This document shows positions 48,701 through 60,077 of a stretch of 64,000 bases of DNA, one piece after another (the stretch's first letter is position 1; each line of letters opens with the position of its first letter). The stretch is taken from contig JAOVVO010000098.1 of NCBI GenBank assembly GCA_028564675.1, positions 1-64,000 of the forward strand, given 5' to 3'. Under the pieces are notes generated by a model. That model ran no database searches, was not told where the DNA came from, and saw only the letters and a list, made by a program, of their open reading frames with translations. This DNA is from Onchocerca lupi. Lineage: Eukaryota > Nematoda > Chromadorea > Rhabditida > Onchocercidae. The position numbers and the translations under genes are program-made.

Positions 48701-50372
48701 ATTTCTCCTTGTTCTATTATCTGCAAAACTTTCATACTATCCTTGCAAAATAAAACAAAGTGTCAAACATCTTAAAAAAAACCTATGCGAAGCTTTTAAA
48801 TGAATAGAAATATATTACAGGTAAGATGACCAACTTTTCTAACGTTATCCAAATAATTTCTAGCATCATTTTCTTCTTCAGCATCATTCTTCGCAGCTTT
48901 ATCAACTTTTTGGAGTGCACTTGTCACTAGCGTCCAATCTCCTTTCTTAAAAAATTGAATAATTATTAAAATTCTATCCAGCAAATATCTAGAAAACTTG
49001 CAAATTAAAACCATAACTAACTTCGCCTTCATCAACCGCTCGTTTCATCACTCGCGTATGCTCATTTATACTATCGACTGTTCTGTATTTTGCTTCTGTA
49101 GCTGATTGTACTTTTGCGATAGCAGATTGCAAAGATGTCTTCAGCATCTTTTCCATAGCTGAAAGTTAAAACAATGAATGAGTTTTCATCAACTTCTCAA
49201 GCTTTGCAATTTGTTTAAAATGGACGAAATAATAGACGAACAATAGACGAACAACCAATGTGAGGAGCTGCTAAAATTTGATGTGCATAAAAAATATGAA
49301 CCGAAATCAAATGAGCTTGATATTCCTGCCAATAGAGACTTATAAATAAGCAATCAACTGAAAAAAGAACTCTGAGATAAACAGTAATCTTTTAAGTATA
49401 TATTCCATAAACACAAACTTTCATGCTGCTTTCTTTGAGACATAGATTCTTTTTCGTGGCTTACTGTTTGCTCAGGAGCCTTGGATGTCGATGTTGGTGC
49501 TGTAGCTGTTTTTAACAGAAAATCTGTTTTATGTTTACTTTTTTTCTCATTTTCGAAATACCTTGAAATAAAAAAAAAAAAAAAAAAAAAGAAAAAGTGC
49601 TGCTAATCCGAAATCTAACAAATCCAAACATAAAGAAAGTCAAGAAAACCAGATTAGATTAGGAGGAGACAAAACTCAGCAAAACTGATAATTGTCTCAT
49701 GCTTCATAAAGCTGAAATGCGTGAAAAGATTAAGTTATGCTTTCTGTTTCCATCAAGTGAAGCAGTTAGCAGATTAATAGCCAAACTTCACAAATACTTT
49801 TTCAGCTCGCCTATGCACGGCTGTCTCTTCATTTTCGAGACCAAATGCACTGAAATCGACTAGATCTGGTAAAATGAACAATTAACATACCAATAATATG
49901 CAGAAGCACCTACACCAGCAGTTACCATCAACAGCAATATGAGGAAACCACTTCCACGTGATTTCCGACCATCATTACTGAAAAATAGCAAAGTAAATCA
50001 ATACCGTTTTGAATCAGAAAATAAAAACCAAAATAACTACAATTTTTGGGAAAAGCAGCCGTATGTTCCAACAAAACTGATCTGCCATTTATGTTTCTCA
50101 TTTGATTTTTTTCATGCTCCCTCTTTTAATCCTTCTTTTTTTTTTTTTTTTTTCTTTTTGCTAGGAGAAAGATAACAAACTTACGGTAGAGATCCCTTAT
50201 TTCGGGGAAAATTTTGCTTACTAATTTCTACTTCATGAATACGCAGAAAACGGGGATTCGGGTCATCGATTCTATGAGGAATTTGACAAAAGCATTGTAA
50301 AGTCCTATAAGACGAGCTAGAAACTGGATGGAAAAGCCACAAGACCCGCTGTAATCTAGATGCCGAAGATCC
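45729..50372 (-). CDS. immt-1: MIC60/mitofilin, MICOS inner-membrane organiser
   Basis: Exons in coding order: 50372-50185, 49977-49891, 49561-49419, 49158-49022, 48945-48835, 48720-48486, 48241-48150, 47800-47669, 47586-47452, 47291-47184, 46743-46621, 46524-46399, 46302-46180 and 45962-45729, all in phase, about 655 residues. The first exon is Arg/Ser-rich without acids (RLQRVLWLFHPVSSSSYRTL), a mitochondrial presequence. It is followed by one membrane segment (GFLILLLMVTAGVGASAYYW), a Lys/Ser linker, then about 380 residues of Glu/Lys/Gln-rich coiled coil. The C-terminal mitofilin signature is LLTGPARFVARDWINDVRAH then LEARFIAELLVAHAA. Family knowledge: it anchors cristae junctions, facing the intermembrane space. 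The start codon is unresolved: an acceptor opens the first exon at 50372 and no in-frame ATG follows it before the presequence, so a short upstream exon is missing. An open 52-base segment at about 49797-49848 has splice-like borders but does not fit the phase. Confidence 0.92.
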
Positions 50373-50560
50373 CTGAAAATAATGTTGGATTGATGACTGA
50401 ACCAGGAAACTAAATAAGGAAAAATAAACCGAAAAAACTAAAAAATATAAATATAGCCAAAACTTTTGTTCATAAATGTTCGCGGTTGTTTGGTCCTTAA
50501 AATGCAACTGTGGGACGAAATGAAGAAATAAACGTTCGAGGTGATAATGAGGAATAATAA

Positions 50561-50807
50561 TTTAAGGAATATGTGTTGAAAAAAGAGATCAGTCGTAGTA
50601 GGAAGAAATCAAACACAAACGAATAAATGACACTGGGAAGAGTACCCAAATTTCGTTTGAAATTTGAAATAAAACAGGAAGAGAAATTGTCTGATAACGT
50701 AAACGAAATCGATAAGTCGATGAGGGGATCTTACAGATCAACAAAAGTGAAAAGTTTCATTTCTTCCTATGACGATTGATCTCTTTTTTCAACACATATT
50801 CCCTAAA
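50561..50807. repeat. Foldback with arms of about 48 bp and a loop of about 150 bp
   Basis: GGAATATGTGTTGAAAAAAG and its continuation GAGATCAGTCG..TAGGAAGAAAT on the left are matched by the reverse complement at 50760-50807 with only a few mismatches. It lies in the divergent MIC60/KTI12 promoter region and would form a long hairpin if transcribed. Confidence 0.75.
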
Positions 50808-50826
50808 TCGTTATCAAAAGAAATTA

Positions 50827-51282
50827 AACTCATACTAAATATTGGTAGATAGACAGAAAATACGGGAAATGAAAGGTGAAAAGCAGAATGAAGTTGAAAC
50901 AGTTACTAATCATCAGTTCATTCATTTTCAAACAAATATCATTCAAGAATTACGAGATTATAAAGAAGTATGAATTTTGGGCATATATAGAACTGATGAA
51001 AATCTTTAAAAAGATGAGTGGTTATCAATCGACTGTAAATGAATCGCATCTCGCAGAAAACCAAACAAAAATATAGAGTTTCTCATCCGTAATTAGGAAA
51101 CGGACGTGGAAATAATGCTTACACTGCAAGCTATTTATTATAATTTATTGTAAAAGATTATACCATACAAAATTTTATACCTGTAGGATGCGAAGCATAA
51201 AGAAGATCGGAGATGAATGACAACCGCCTGAAACTAAACTTATACTACATATTTATGGATAGACAGAGAATACAGGAAACGA
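50827..51282. repeat. Dispersed direct repeat, about 48 bp, period about 407 bp
   Basis: ATGGATAGACAGAGAATACAGG at 51253 and the related GTAGATAGACAGAAAATACG at 50845 sit in longer blocks (50827-50874, 51234-51282) with roughly 80% identity in the same orientation. Confidence 0.5.
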
Positions 51283-51623
51283 AATTGCCATCTTTATATC
51301 CAGATTAACGACTACACATCAAGATACTTGATTATCCAACGGTTATAACAGTTTATATCTTACAGAAGGTCGGCTTGTAATAATTATTCCCAAAACACAG
51401 TCATTTAAAAATCTAGCAATTACTAATAATACGACTAGGCGAACAATTTCAAATGGTTGGAACAGAAGGCATTTTTGGTCGTCAAACAATCGTCAATACT
51501 ATGGAAATGCGCTTATCACTGATCTAAGATTAATGAGCAAATTCTAATTGCTAATTTGTAAAAGTCCTCAAATACGGAGGATCGACGTATCCTATATTCT
51601 AAGGGATCATTAGTTTCACTGTG

Positions 51624-51708
51624 GCAAAGTTCATCAAGTGATCACTGACTTCGCAATTTCATTAAGTGGTTGCTAAATTAGCAATTTCATTTAGTGGTCG
51701 CTAAATTG
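51624..51708. repeat. Three tandem units of 28-29 bp
   Basis: Units of the form GCAATTTCATTAAGTGGT..GCTAAATT are repeated three times; the last two are nearly identical and the first is diverged. They lie just upstream of the L36-like open frame and KTI12. Confidence 0.65.
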
Positions 51709-51768
51709 TTTCAAAAGAAACAACAGTACGAGAGATGGAAGGATTGAGCTTTCACTGAATTTCTCTGG

Positions 51769-51969
51769 TTGGTAGGTAGATCGAGCTTTGTTGGTTATGG
51801 TATTTTAGTTCTTGCTATGGATATGAAAGTTAGAAGCTCGCTAAAATCTCATCGCAGCAGGGATAAAAACTGTAAAGTTGTGAGAAGAGACGATGAAGTT
51901 TACATTACAAGTAAAGTAAAGCCAAGATGCAAAGTTCGCCGGAGTTTAGCCATTTTTTCATTTCAGTGA
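51769..51969 (+). CDS. rpmJ-like: Alpha-proteobacterial (Wolbachia-like) ribosomal protein L36 fragment
   Basis: The 66-codon open frame contains, from the ATG at 51823, a 41-residue segment MKVRSSLKSHRSRDKNCKVV then RRDDEVYITSKVKPRCKVRR. Its length and pattern (MKV.SSLKS..RD..CKVV+R...VYI..K.+PR.K.R) match the long, non-zinc form of bacterial L36 found in alpha-proteobacteria including Wolbachia. It lacks the CxxC..C..H ligands and the presequence of animal mitochondrial L36. The usual RRGGRVY and ARQG positions are altered, so it looks mutated. Residues before and after the 41 look unrelated. The 3' end of the frame overlaps the KTI12 leader acceptor at 51966. Most likely a nuclear Wolbachia transfer, probably not expressed as a protein; a functional organellar L36 is the alternative. 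The comparison is from memory. Confidence 0.55.
   Translation: MVGRSSFVGYGILVLAMDMKVRSSLKSHRSRDKNCKVVRRDDEVYITSKVKPRCKVRRSLAIFSFQ
51957..51966 (+). promoter_or_regulatory. Candidate spliced-leader acceptor of KTI12
   Basis: TTTTCATTTCAG ends at 51966, 38 bases before the KTI12 ATG, with no upstream exon in evidence. It lies inside the 3' end of the L36-like open frame. Use as an SL trans-splice site is inference from nematode practice. Confidence 0.45.
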
Positions 51970-52004
51970 TTTTCTAGTGGAACTTTATTTTTAAAAAAGA
52001 TCGA

Positions 52005-54159
52005 ATGCCATTGGTAGTTGTATGCGGTAAACCGTGTTCTGGAAAGAGTACGCTTACTAAATTGTTCTGTAAATTTGTTGCGACAAGGAAGCCTCAACAG
52101 ATTGAAGTGGTATCCGATGACAGGAATGCCTCATTTACGAGATCGGTATACAAAGATTCTCACAAGGTTGTACTTAATACTCTCCACTTTTCTAACTTCT
52201 CCTTAGCGTGATTCTCATTAATTTTTTGTTACGATGGCACTAATTCAGCGTTGAATGCTTTAGTAACGGACTCTTAAATATCAATCATTATGAAATAACA
52301 AAAAAAAAAAAAAAAGAAAAAAAATAATAATCATTACTTTATTAGCACATGCCGTTGTATGGTTGGCGAAATGTTTTGCATTTTGAAATCTTATTACTTG
52401 CCTTGTTCTAGGAACGAGAGCATCGTGCTGTACTAAAATCTGAGGTGCAGCGCTTACTTTCGGAAGATTTTTTGGTTATTTGCGACTCGTTAAATTACAT
52501 CAAAGGTAGGCTTCATTTCTTTTAACTGGTTTTATCACTTATTTTTTGCTTTATACATATATTCCAACAGTTTACAGGTTTCAGATATGAGTTGTTTTGT
52601 ATAGCAAAACTGGTGCAAACAACATACTGTGTTGTGTATTGCGATGCCAGTGAAGATATTTGTCTGCGACTTAATCTAGAAAAAGATGAGACCGAAAGGT
52701 AGTTTTGCTTTTTCCTCATTAATTAGTGAATTGACATGAAATAAATCCTTAGCAAACAAATGCAGAAAATAAGAAATAAAGACCATGTTTGATATTAAAC
52801 ATAATCAATAAACTGGTCAACAAATTGCAATACGTGAAGCTTATTTTATTTTGAATTAAAACTGGATTTTGTAGGAAGTCATACAGAAGGTATATTAGCA
52901 AACTTTGAAAAGTTTAATTTTCTTCTCCTCACTGACGTAAGTTTTAGAAATCCTTTGGATGTAGGGAAGTTTCGCTATTTCTCTAAGAATAAGAGGTGGA
53001 ATAAGTTAGACTGAGTAATATTTTCATAATTCTGGTTTTTGTTGGCTCCATTATTGTACACAATTCTTCATCGCAATACAAGAAACTGTTAATGGATCTT
53101 ATCTGTTATAGATATGGAACGGATGATATAAGGGATTTATTGATGCGTTTTGAAGAGCCTATTACAACGAATCGATGGGATTCTCCGCTTTTTAAGGTTG
53201 AAATAGGGATTGATGATGGAACTTGTCGAAGACATGAATCAAGTCTCGAACAAAATTTCTGTTTCCTTGGACTAAATGAAAGAAAGTCACTTCTGGAAGA
53301 TATGTATCTTTGGTTATTCGAGGTAAGATTTACTGTAATACGGGCTCTCCAAGCATATCGCAGTTAACTTATTGTTCAACTTCTAGATTTATATATTTTC
53401 GAATTCGAAAATGTGTATTCATTATAGGGTAGGAGCTTGTCCGCAAATGAAAGCACTGAAATTGCGTCGCTGATGCCGGCGGATTTTCTGCATGCTCTTG
53501 ATCATGTCACTAAGGAAATTGTAACTAGTGTTATACAGCAACAGCGGACTGCCTTACCAGGCGACACTTTTATTATACCAAACTATACTTTGGACAACGA
53601 AAAGGTAAATAATTTTATTAATAGAGGCTCATTTTGGATTTAGTTGTATCTATATTTTTGAAACGCGCCACTTACTTCTTTTTATCGTTGAGTCGTGAGA
53701 GCGACTACTGCAAATGCAGGGTAGAATGGAGGAGATTTGTTCTTGAAGATTAAGTATAAATAATGAAAAGTAATCAAAAATAACTTTATTTCACTTAATA
53801 TTATCAAAAACATTTGATTCAAAAAAATCACGAAAGGTTTTATCATTTTTTTATCGGAATGATTTTGAAGAAATAAGACTGTGATTTTTTATGATGCTGA
53901 TTTTTGAAAAGAAATAAGACTGTGAGGACACTTCTTTGCATCAAACATTATTAAATTACAAAATGTATTTTCAAGTATTCATGTTTAATGTTACATAAAG
54001 TTGATGATGAGTGTTAAGGTGCTATTTACAAGACAGCGATCCTTTGCTGAACTCTCAGGACTACGACGACAATTCACCAGTTGCATGAAGATGCATCCAT
54101 TGAGAGACATGTCTAAATTAGCTTCGTTATTTATCAATTATCTTAATGCGAATCCTTAA
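52005..54159 (+). CDS. KTI12: KTI12, Elongator-associated P-loop ATPase
   Basis: Six exons join in phase (52005-52166, 52412-52505, 52578-52698, 53112-53322, 53428-53604, 54019-54159), about 301 residues, close to the family's usual length. The N-terminus is MPLVVVCGKPCSGKST, with the P-loop GKPCSGKS at residues 8-15. VVSDDRN, then VICDSLNYIKGFRYELFCIA, are strong KTI12 signatures; the second carries the Walker-B-like Asp. YCDASEDICLRLN and NRWDSPLF complete the kinase-like domain. The C-terminus LRRQFTSCMKMHP matches the family's tRNA-binding C-terminal helical region. By family knowledge it acts with Elongator in forming the wobble-uridine cm5 side chain of tRNAs. The last intron ends in an unusual TTAAG acceptor, chosen because only it keeps the conserved C-terminus in frame. 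The start ATG is the first in frame after the leader acceptor. Confidence 0.9.
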
Positions 54160-55737
54160 TATCACTTAATTTCATTTAATTTTGCAGATTAAGGCTTCTG
54201 AGAAATAGCACCTTTGTTTATACTCATGAAGATAAAGGTAATGCATTTTTTTGTAGAATATGACTTTGGTATCCAGGAAAAAGCCACATATTATCCATCT
54301 GCCCGCTCAGTTTTCTGGATTTTTTCGTACCGAGACAAGAGAACTTACTGCATTCTATTGCTATCATAATTTTTACTTCTAATTATTTTAATAATATTGT
54401 AAGATTTTGTTAGCAATGAGATGTTTTCATTTTCATTTTACTATTCGGTACTTTGTGAAGTTATCTGTGAATTTTTATTTGATATTAATTTGAGATTTCA
54501 CCGGTACATTATGGTATTATGCTTTATATATAAGCTTCTTTCAACTCTCGACTTAAGAAGTTAGACTTGCAATCATTCTAACATGTTTCTACTGTATCAA
54601 ATTATTATTTAGTAAGAATTATTCGTGCTGAAGACACTTTGTAGAATGAAAAAATGTGAGAGGAGTAAGTTTCTTTTGTTGAATATTTAAAATGCGTGAC
54701 ATGATATGGTTATTTTATAATAGGTGAATAACTCTGTTATATTTGCAAAGTATGTGTTTAAGAATTAAATACAATAATAAACCGGATATGAGTAGTTTCC
54801 TGACAATTTGTGTTGGTGAATTTTTCGCTAGAAAGCGTTTGATATTTCTGCCTGAAGTAGTGAAAGGAAATTGGCAATTTTTTCTGAAATTTAACACATC
54901 TAATAATGAATCAACCTTATAAATCACTTAATTCAGATTTCATTTATTTTTATGACTCTTAAGAAGTCATTTTTTATAGTATTGAAGACCGCATTCAAAA
55001 TTAGAACTTACTTAAGGGAAGTCGTAGTAACGATGTAATCTTGTGAAGCACTTAGTTCCAGATTTTACTTTCTTTTGTGGCTGGTAAAAAAAACTGAAGA
55101 TTGCTTTTAAAATTAGAGCCTACATTCGTTAAGGTTCCTGTTATTTGACTAATAAAGCATTATGCTCAGATGAACGTTACATATTTCATTTTGTTTTGGA
55201 GTGAAATTGCTTTACTGAGGTAATTTTCGAAATATCACTATTCTGTTACCATTCAGCAGGATTATACTCTAATCATTCAATGAAGTTCATTCCGCGATAA
55301 AGAATGATTCTTCTGGAGGAGGCTGTTAGTGCCAACCGCTAAATTCATTTAATTCATTCAATTTCTTGACTGGAACTGCTCGAATTCAACATATAAATTC
55401 GACATAATACTTTAGTTTACTTGAAACTTTGAAGAGTTGGGATAGATACAGACTATCAATCATCAGAATTTGAGAAATGGAAGTATTGTGTAACTCTTCA
55501 ATATCAATTACATTTGTAGGTTTTTATAATCTTCTAATGAAAGAATTAGCCTGAAAAGCCATGATGTGAAGCATTAAAGCATAGATAATACTTTTTTGCT
55601 TTAAACGCTGTACTTTGAATCTTAACTTAGTGATTTTTTTATTCGTTTTCCTACATTTGAAATTGTTTCATCATTCAGCTTAGTAGATTTTACTATACCA
55701 AAGTACTACTAATATTAATGTAAGGAGAGGTATAAAA
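54160..55737. other. Intergenic region
   Basis: AT-rich sequence between KTI12 and the next plus-strand gene. No supported exon. Several TTTATTTT/AATTCATTT repeats of low complexity are present near 54930-55070, including two similar CAGATTT..ATTTTTATGACTCTT-like blocks. Confidence 0.45.
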
Positions 55738-57972
55738 ATGGAGGAGTTATTTGGTGCTTCGTAAGTTGATCTAGATGATCTAAGTTGTGCGAGATTGCGT
55801 TTCGTACCATGCATCAGTATTTTTTTGTTGAGGCATATAATTTCTTTTTAGGCAGTGGTAGCTATCGAACTGCTGGTGATGACCATTCTTTCTTTAATTC
55901 TAGTTAACTATGTCGCATGAAAGAAGCCGCGGAAACTTGTATGTCTTTTTTTTTGAATATTCGAGGAGTTTAAATTATCTTTGTACATAACTCCAAATTT
56001 TATGTAGTTCTTACTAGATTTCTTTTACCAAGTATTTTTACGAATGACATATGCAGTCATCGCCTTATTGCTTGACTTGAAGGTCGCTGCTTTCTGTAGG
56101 GGCAGTAATTTTGCATCCGACGATTATCAGTTTCGCGAACTATTGTGCCTAATCCATGCCATTTAATGGCTATCTGTTATAAATTACGCAAAACATTCAG
56201 TTATATAAGCTAAATCTTATCGTTTTATTTTTCCCAAACAGAATTTCGCTGAATCAGAATTCTAAAAATTTATTTGCAGGTCGCCAGTGGCCTATGTTCT
56301 AGATACTTCATCAAATTCGAGCTCACAACTTTCTGAAGGAGCTGGCCAGAATACGCTTTCTTCTTCTTCAAGCTCACCGTCATTGGCAGCAGCGCTTCGT
56401 AATTTCGATATAGGCGGCACTGCAGTAAGTTATAAAATATAAGACAGTCTCTAATGTCATTAGAGATAAGATATGAGACATGTGCTAGATGTGTTATTAA
56501 CAGACTGTTGCTTTCCTCACTGAATGTTTGTTGACTGCAAAAAAAAAAAAAGAAAACGAATGTTTGTTTGTTGATTTGCAATCAACAAATGCTTTCAGAT
56601 GTTAGAGAAAGTGAGATATATAGATGTTATTCATTTCTCAAGACTATCAAGAGCAGCGAAATTTTCTTCAGAAATGATAATCAGGACTTGGATTTATTTT
56701 TCAGGTAAGGCAACATTCGAGAGATGTTTTCGGTTATTCTCAGGATGACTCATCTACACATATGGAATCTTATATGGAATATTTAGCCTTATTAAATCAT
56801 CGCCATGGTCAGTATTAATGATTTTAGCATTCATTTCGCAACGGAAATTTCCAGAATTCTCACTCTTTCTTGTTTATTTAGTTATGCTAATTTGATGAGA
56901 GAAAATTTTGTTCTTTTCTTTTGGTCTTTTTATAAAATTCACAAATAAAGCGATATTTCTTTATTTCTTTCAAAGCAAATGATTTAAGGAATTAAATCAG
57001 TCTAGTCAAGAGGTATAATGTTTTAAGCACAAGAACCGATGGATGAAAGCAATGGTACAGGGGGTTCCAGTGCCGACGTAGCTACTAACGAATCTTTGTC
57101 CTTATTAACGAATACTACTAATTCATTATCATTTGGCATGGTATCTTCAATAAACGATGAAAACGGCGATCATACTGGTGATGGTAATAATCGCTTAACT
57201 GAAGCAGAAAACAATAATGACATCACTAGTAGTTCATCAACCCAAATGAATGATTTCAGCGATGTTGTTAGTTATTATCTAGTTGTTTTTGATGTTAAAT
57301 CAAGACAAATTTTTTACTTTACATAATAGTAATGAGAAAGATGAATCCCTATTTTAAATGTTTTAGGAGTTCGCAATGATCCGAGATTTATACTCTCCAT
57401 CAGCAAGTGATCCGGGTAGCAGTAGCGAGCGAAGAGGAAGTTCGCGTCAGTTTTCCAGAAATTTTTGTTTTCAGGATTTCTCCTATGTCATTCGTGATAG
57501 TTTTGTCTGTTTACTTGTAGTAAGTAGTCATTGTTCATTTTAATCCGCTTTTTATGAGCTAAAAAAGAGATGTTCTGTGCTATTTTGTTGTTATCTCGCT
57601 ATTTTTTTGATATGCTTCTATAGTGAAATAATTATGAACGAATCTGACCATCAGCCTCAGTTAGCGTGAAGGTTGTAATACCTAAATAATTTTTTAATTG
57701 TGTAAGGGGGAAGAAATTAATATTAATGCACGGCATATCTGAATGGAGTCGCTTCATCAGTGGGATATGGAATGAGATTATTTAAAGATTCTAGTAATGA
57801 TTATTGTAGGGTAAGGGCATATTCTTTGACTTATTTTTTGCCTTCTGAAGATCAGAATTTCATTTATTATATTTCAGAGGGTGAAAGTTTTGCGAATAAT
57901 ACGAATGAAATACCGCGAGGCAAAAGCTTTCGTCTGCCACATCTGATACAACGGGATCTAAATAATAGTAAT
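55738..57972 (+). CDS. Uncharacterised Ser/Asn-rich acidic protein
   Basis: Exons 55738-55760, 56280-56424, 56705-56807, 57028-57266 and 57367-about 57519 join in phase from an ATG (MEELFGAS|SPVAYVLD). The product is Ser/Thr/Asn/Asp-rich and probably disordered (TLSSSSSSPSLAAAL, NENDITSSSSTQ-like), with ordered-looking islands DVFGYSQDDSSTHMESYMEY and FCFQDFSYVIRDSFVCLLV. I do not recognise the family. The 3' end is ambiguous. One route uses donor GTAGTC at 57523 to exon 57749-57810, adding IASSVGYGMRLFKDSSNDY, a possible membrane segment, then a basic tail ending near 57938. Another joins the same donor to 57878-57972 (GESFANNTNEIPRGKSFRLP) and on, still in phase, to 58256 and the APC11 reading frame. 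The exon chain up to 57519 is well supported by phase; the rest is inference. Confidence 0.6.
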
Positions 57973-58245
57973 GTCCGTTTTTTTTCATCTTTTTTTTTTG
58001 ACTGGTATGGCTTAATCTATGTTGTCATTCCTTCAGGTTTTATCAATTTTTGTTGGATCAAAAGTTTTCTTTGCAATGTTTTTCTTTGTATTATATATCT
58101 CTTTATTTTTGGGGCTTTTTTTGGTTATTTAGATCTCGCATTTCGTGAGTCATAATTTAAAAAAACGTCGAGTTGTGGGATGATTGTTTAGCAATTACGA
58201 TCTGCTGTCAATTAGCAATAATCATTATTTGAGAATTATGTGAAC

Positions 58246-58255
58246 ATGATTTCAG
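58246..58255 (+). promoter_or_regulatory. Acceptor 5' of APC11 (cis or spliced-leader)
   Basis: ATGATTTCAG ends at 58255, 69 bases before the APC11 ATG. The 69 bases are open and in frame with APC11 (ESNFAEENSGSFQNPIYRDS). They are either a trans-spliced 5' leader or coding sequence joined to the upstream gene. Confidence 0.5.
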
Positions 58256-58324
58256 GAATCGAATTTTGCTGAAGAGAATAGTGGCAGTTTCCAGAATCCT
58301 ATTTATCGCGACTCATCTTCATCC

Positions 58325-59472
58325 ATGAAATTTTGCCCACAGCCTTTGAAACTACCTTCATCAACTCGTTTGAAAATCACAGTACTCAAATGGAATGTAT
58401 GTTTTTGAATTTACATTTTCTTTCTTTTATCACTGTTGTGAATCCTTAAAGAATTCTGAATCTGTGTATTACCAAATGTCAAATGGTTCCTTATATTCTT
58501 CTTCATAGTTTGGCTGCTGGTTATCCGTATTACCTAGTCTTAAATAATCTGCATCCAGTGATATGTTTTTTGAATTCCTTGTGGCCGAATTTAACAAAAC
58601 TGATTGCATTCGGTCACTGTTTCCACTCTATATTTTAAAAGAAAGTTCATTTTGCATTTCGCTAAAATCTGCATTCTGACACAAGAATTATACCAAGCTA
58701 ATTGTACGAGAGTAGAGATGCACTTCAAAAATCAGCCAGAAATGAAATCTTTTCAGCTGCATATTTAAATTTGTTCGCTAGTTTACATTTTATGAAATCG
58801 AAATCATCAAAAAAAGCTTATATTCCGTGTTAAACAAATTTAATTGCCATTTCTTATTGAGTGGTTTCGTCCCCCACTGAAAAATCTACAATTGATTTCA
58901 CTTTTGCAGTTCTACAAATGCTTAATTTCTAAGCGCTTTAAAACGAAGTGAAGAAGGGCATTTCTTGAACTCCAGAATTTTATTATATCAATTTTTTTAG
59001 GTGGCTGCATCATGGAAATGGACGGCTGGTGATGAAACTTGTGGGATTTGTCGAATGCCATTTGAGGCATGCTGCATCGAATGCAAAACACCTGGTGATG
59101 AATGTCCCTTGGTATGTTTATTTAATTTTTGTCCTTCGCAACTAAAAGGATTGAAGTGCATCGTAGTCTTTCTTTTGTCTTTTGTGATTCTTAATCCTGA
59201 TTTTTATTTAGCCCTCTGAGCAAATTAACACTCTCATTCTTTCATGGAAGCAGAGATTATGGATTTAGCGAAATCTTTTTTAGTATCCTTTACCACCCCA
59301 CCTCTTTAATTATGGTATGTAGTTTCACCATGTATACACTATTTTGCAGGCGCTAGGGGCATGCAAGCATGCATTTCATATGCATTGCATTGTGAAGTGG
59401 ACTGAAACTCAAAATACAGCTCGACCGCAATGTCCTTTATGTAGGCAGGAATGGAAATTCGCACCTGGATAA
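58325..59472 (+). CDS. apc-11: APC11, RING-H2 subunit of the anaphase-promoting complex
   Basis: Exons 58325-58396, 59001-59111 and 59350-59472 join in phase to 100 residues plus stop. LKITVLKWNVAASWKW is the APC11 N-terminal strand that packs on the cullin APC2. CGICRMPFEACC, then CKTPGDECPL, then CKHAFHMHCIVKW, then CPLCRQEWKF give the full set of RING-H2 zinc ligands plus the extra cysteines typical of APC11 rather than RBX1. By family knowledge it recruits the E2 and catalyses ubiquitin transfer to cyclins and securin in the nucleus and cytoplasm. Family members usually start right at the LKI segment with an initiating Met; here about 14 residues (MKFCPQPLKLPSST) precede it, and the open frame continues upstream to the acceptor at 58255. 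The core identification is very secure; the true N-terminus is not. Confidence 0.95.
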
Positions 59473-60077
59473 GTTTCTGCTTGTATTTCATAAATCGAAA
59501 CTGTCGTGGTTCTCTAATAGAAGTGATGTTATTAAAATAATTTTACTGGATATAGGGTAAACTAATTTACAGTTGCTTTTTTCTATATTATTCGCGTTTT
59601 CGTTAAGTGCTTTGATTATAATTTATATACAAATAAGTGATGTTAGAGTTTTGTTCCGGAATTAATGTGTTCCATTTTTTGCCTGTTATATGTTTATTTT
59701 GGTCTGTTCCTGTATAGTTTTACCATTCTGTGTTCTCACATTACTTCAGAGTTCTGTTTCGTTGTAAGTAAAGTATGTTCATTGCTTGCGGTGTAATCTC
59801 AAATTTTTTAGCCTGTGTTGCTGGTGGAAAAATTGTCTGTTTCATTGACATTGAGATTCGTGTATTTTAACTGATGAAACTTCCTTTTCTTTAGTTTTTC
59901 CAATTTGTCGCATATGCAAAATAATTGCTCGAAAACATCCAAACATTTTTTGACAGTGTCTGACTTATTTTTTTACCCAAATAAATGATTCGCATCATTT
60001 GTAGAAATCCTCAACTACTCCATTTTGGATGGATTTGTCGTAGCTTCTATTTCTTCTGTTGTTTTAGCTACTCATCA

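Larger units (their letters stand above)
50373..51768. other. Divergent promoter region between MIC60 and KTI12
   Basis: Must contain the MIC60 5' exon and both promoters. It holds a foldback (arms 50561-50609 and 50760-50807), a direct repeat of about 48 bp (50827-50874 and 51234-51282), and a three-unit tandem repeat (51624-51708). No open frame with family resemblance was seen in this part. Confidence 0.5.

Noticed and set aside
49797..49848. Possible extra MIC60 exon (AFGLENEETAVHRRAEK)
   Set aside because: It has splice-like borders, but including it breaks the phase to the next exon, whereas skipping it gives a clean WYFENEKK junction.
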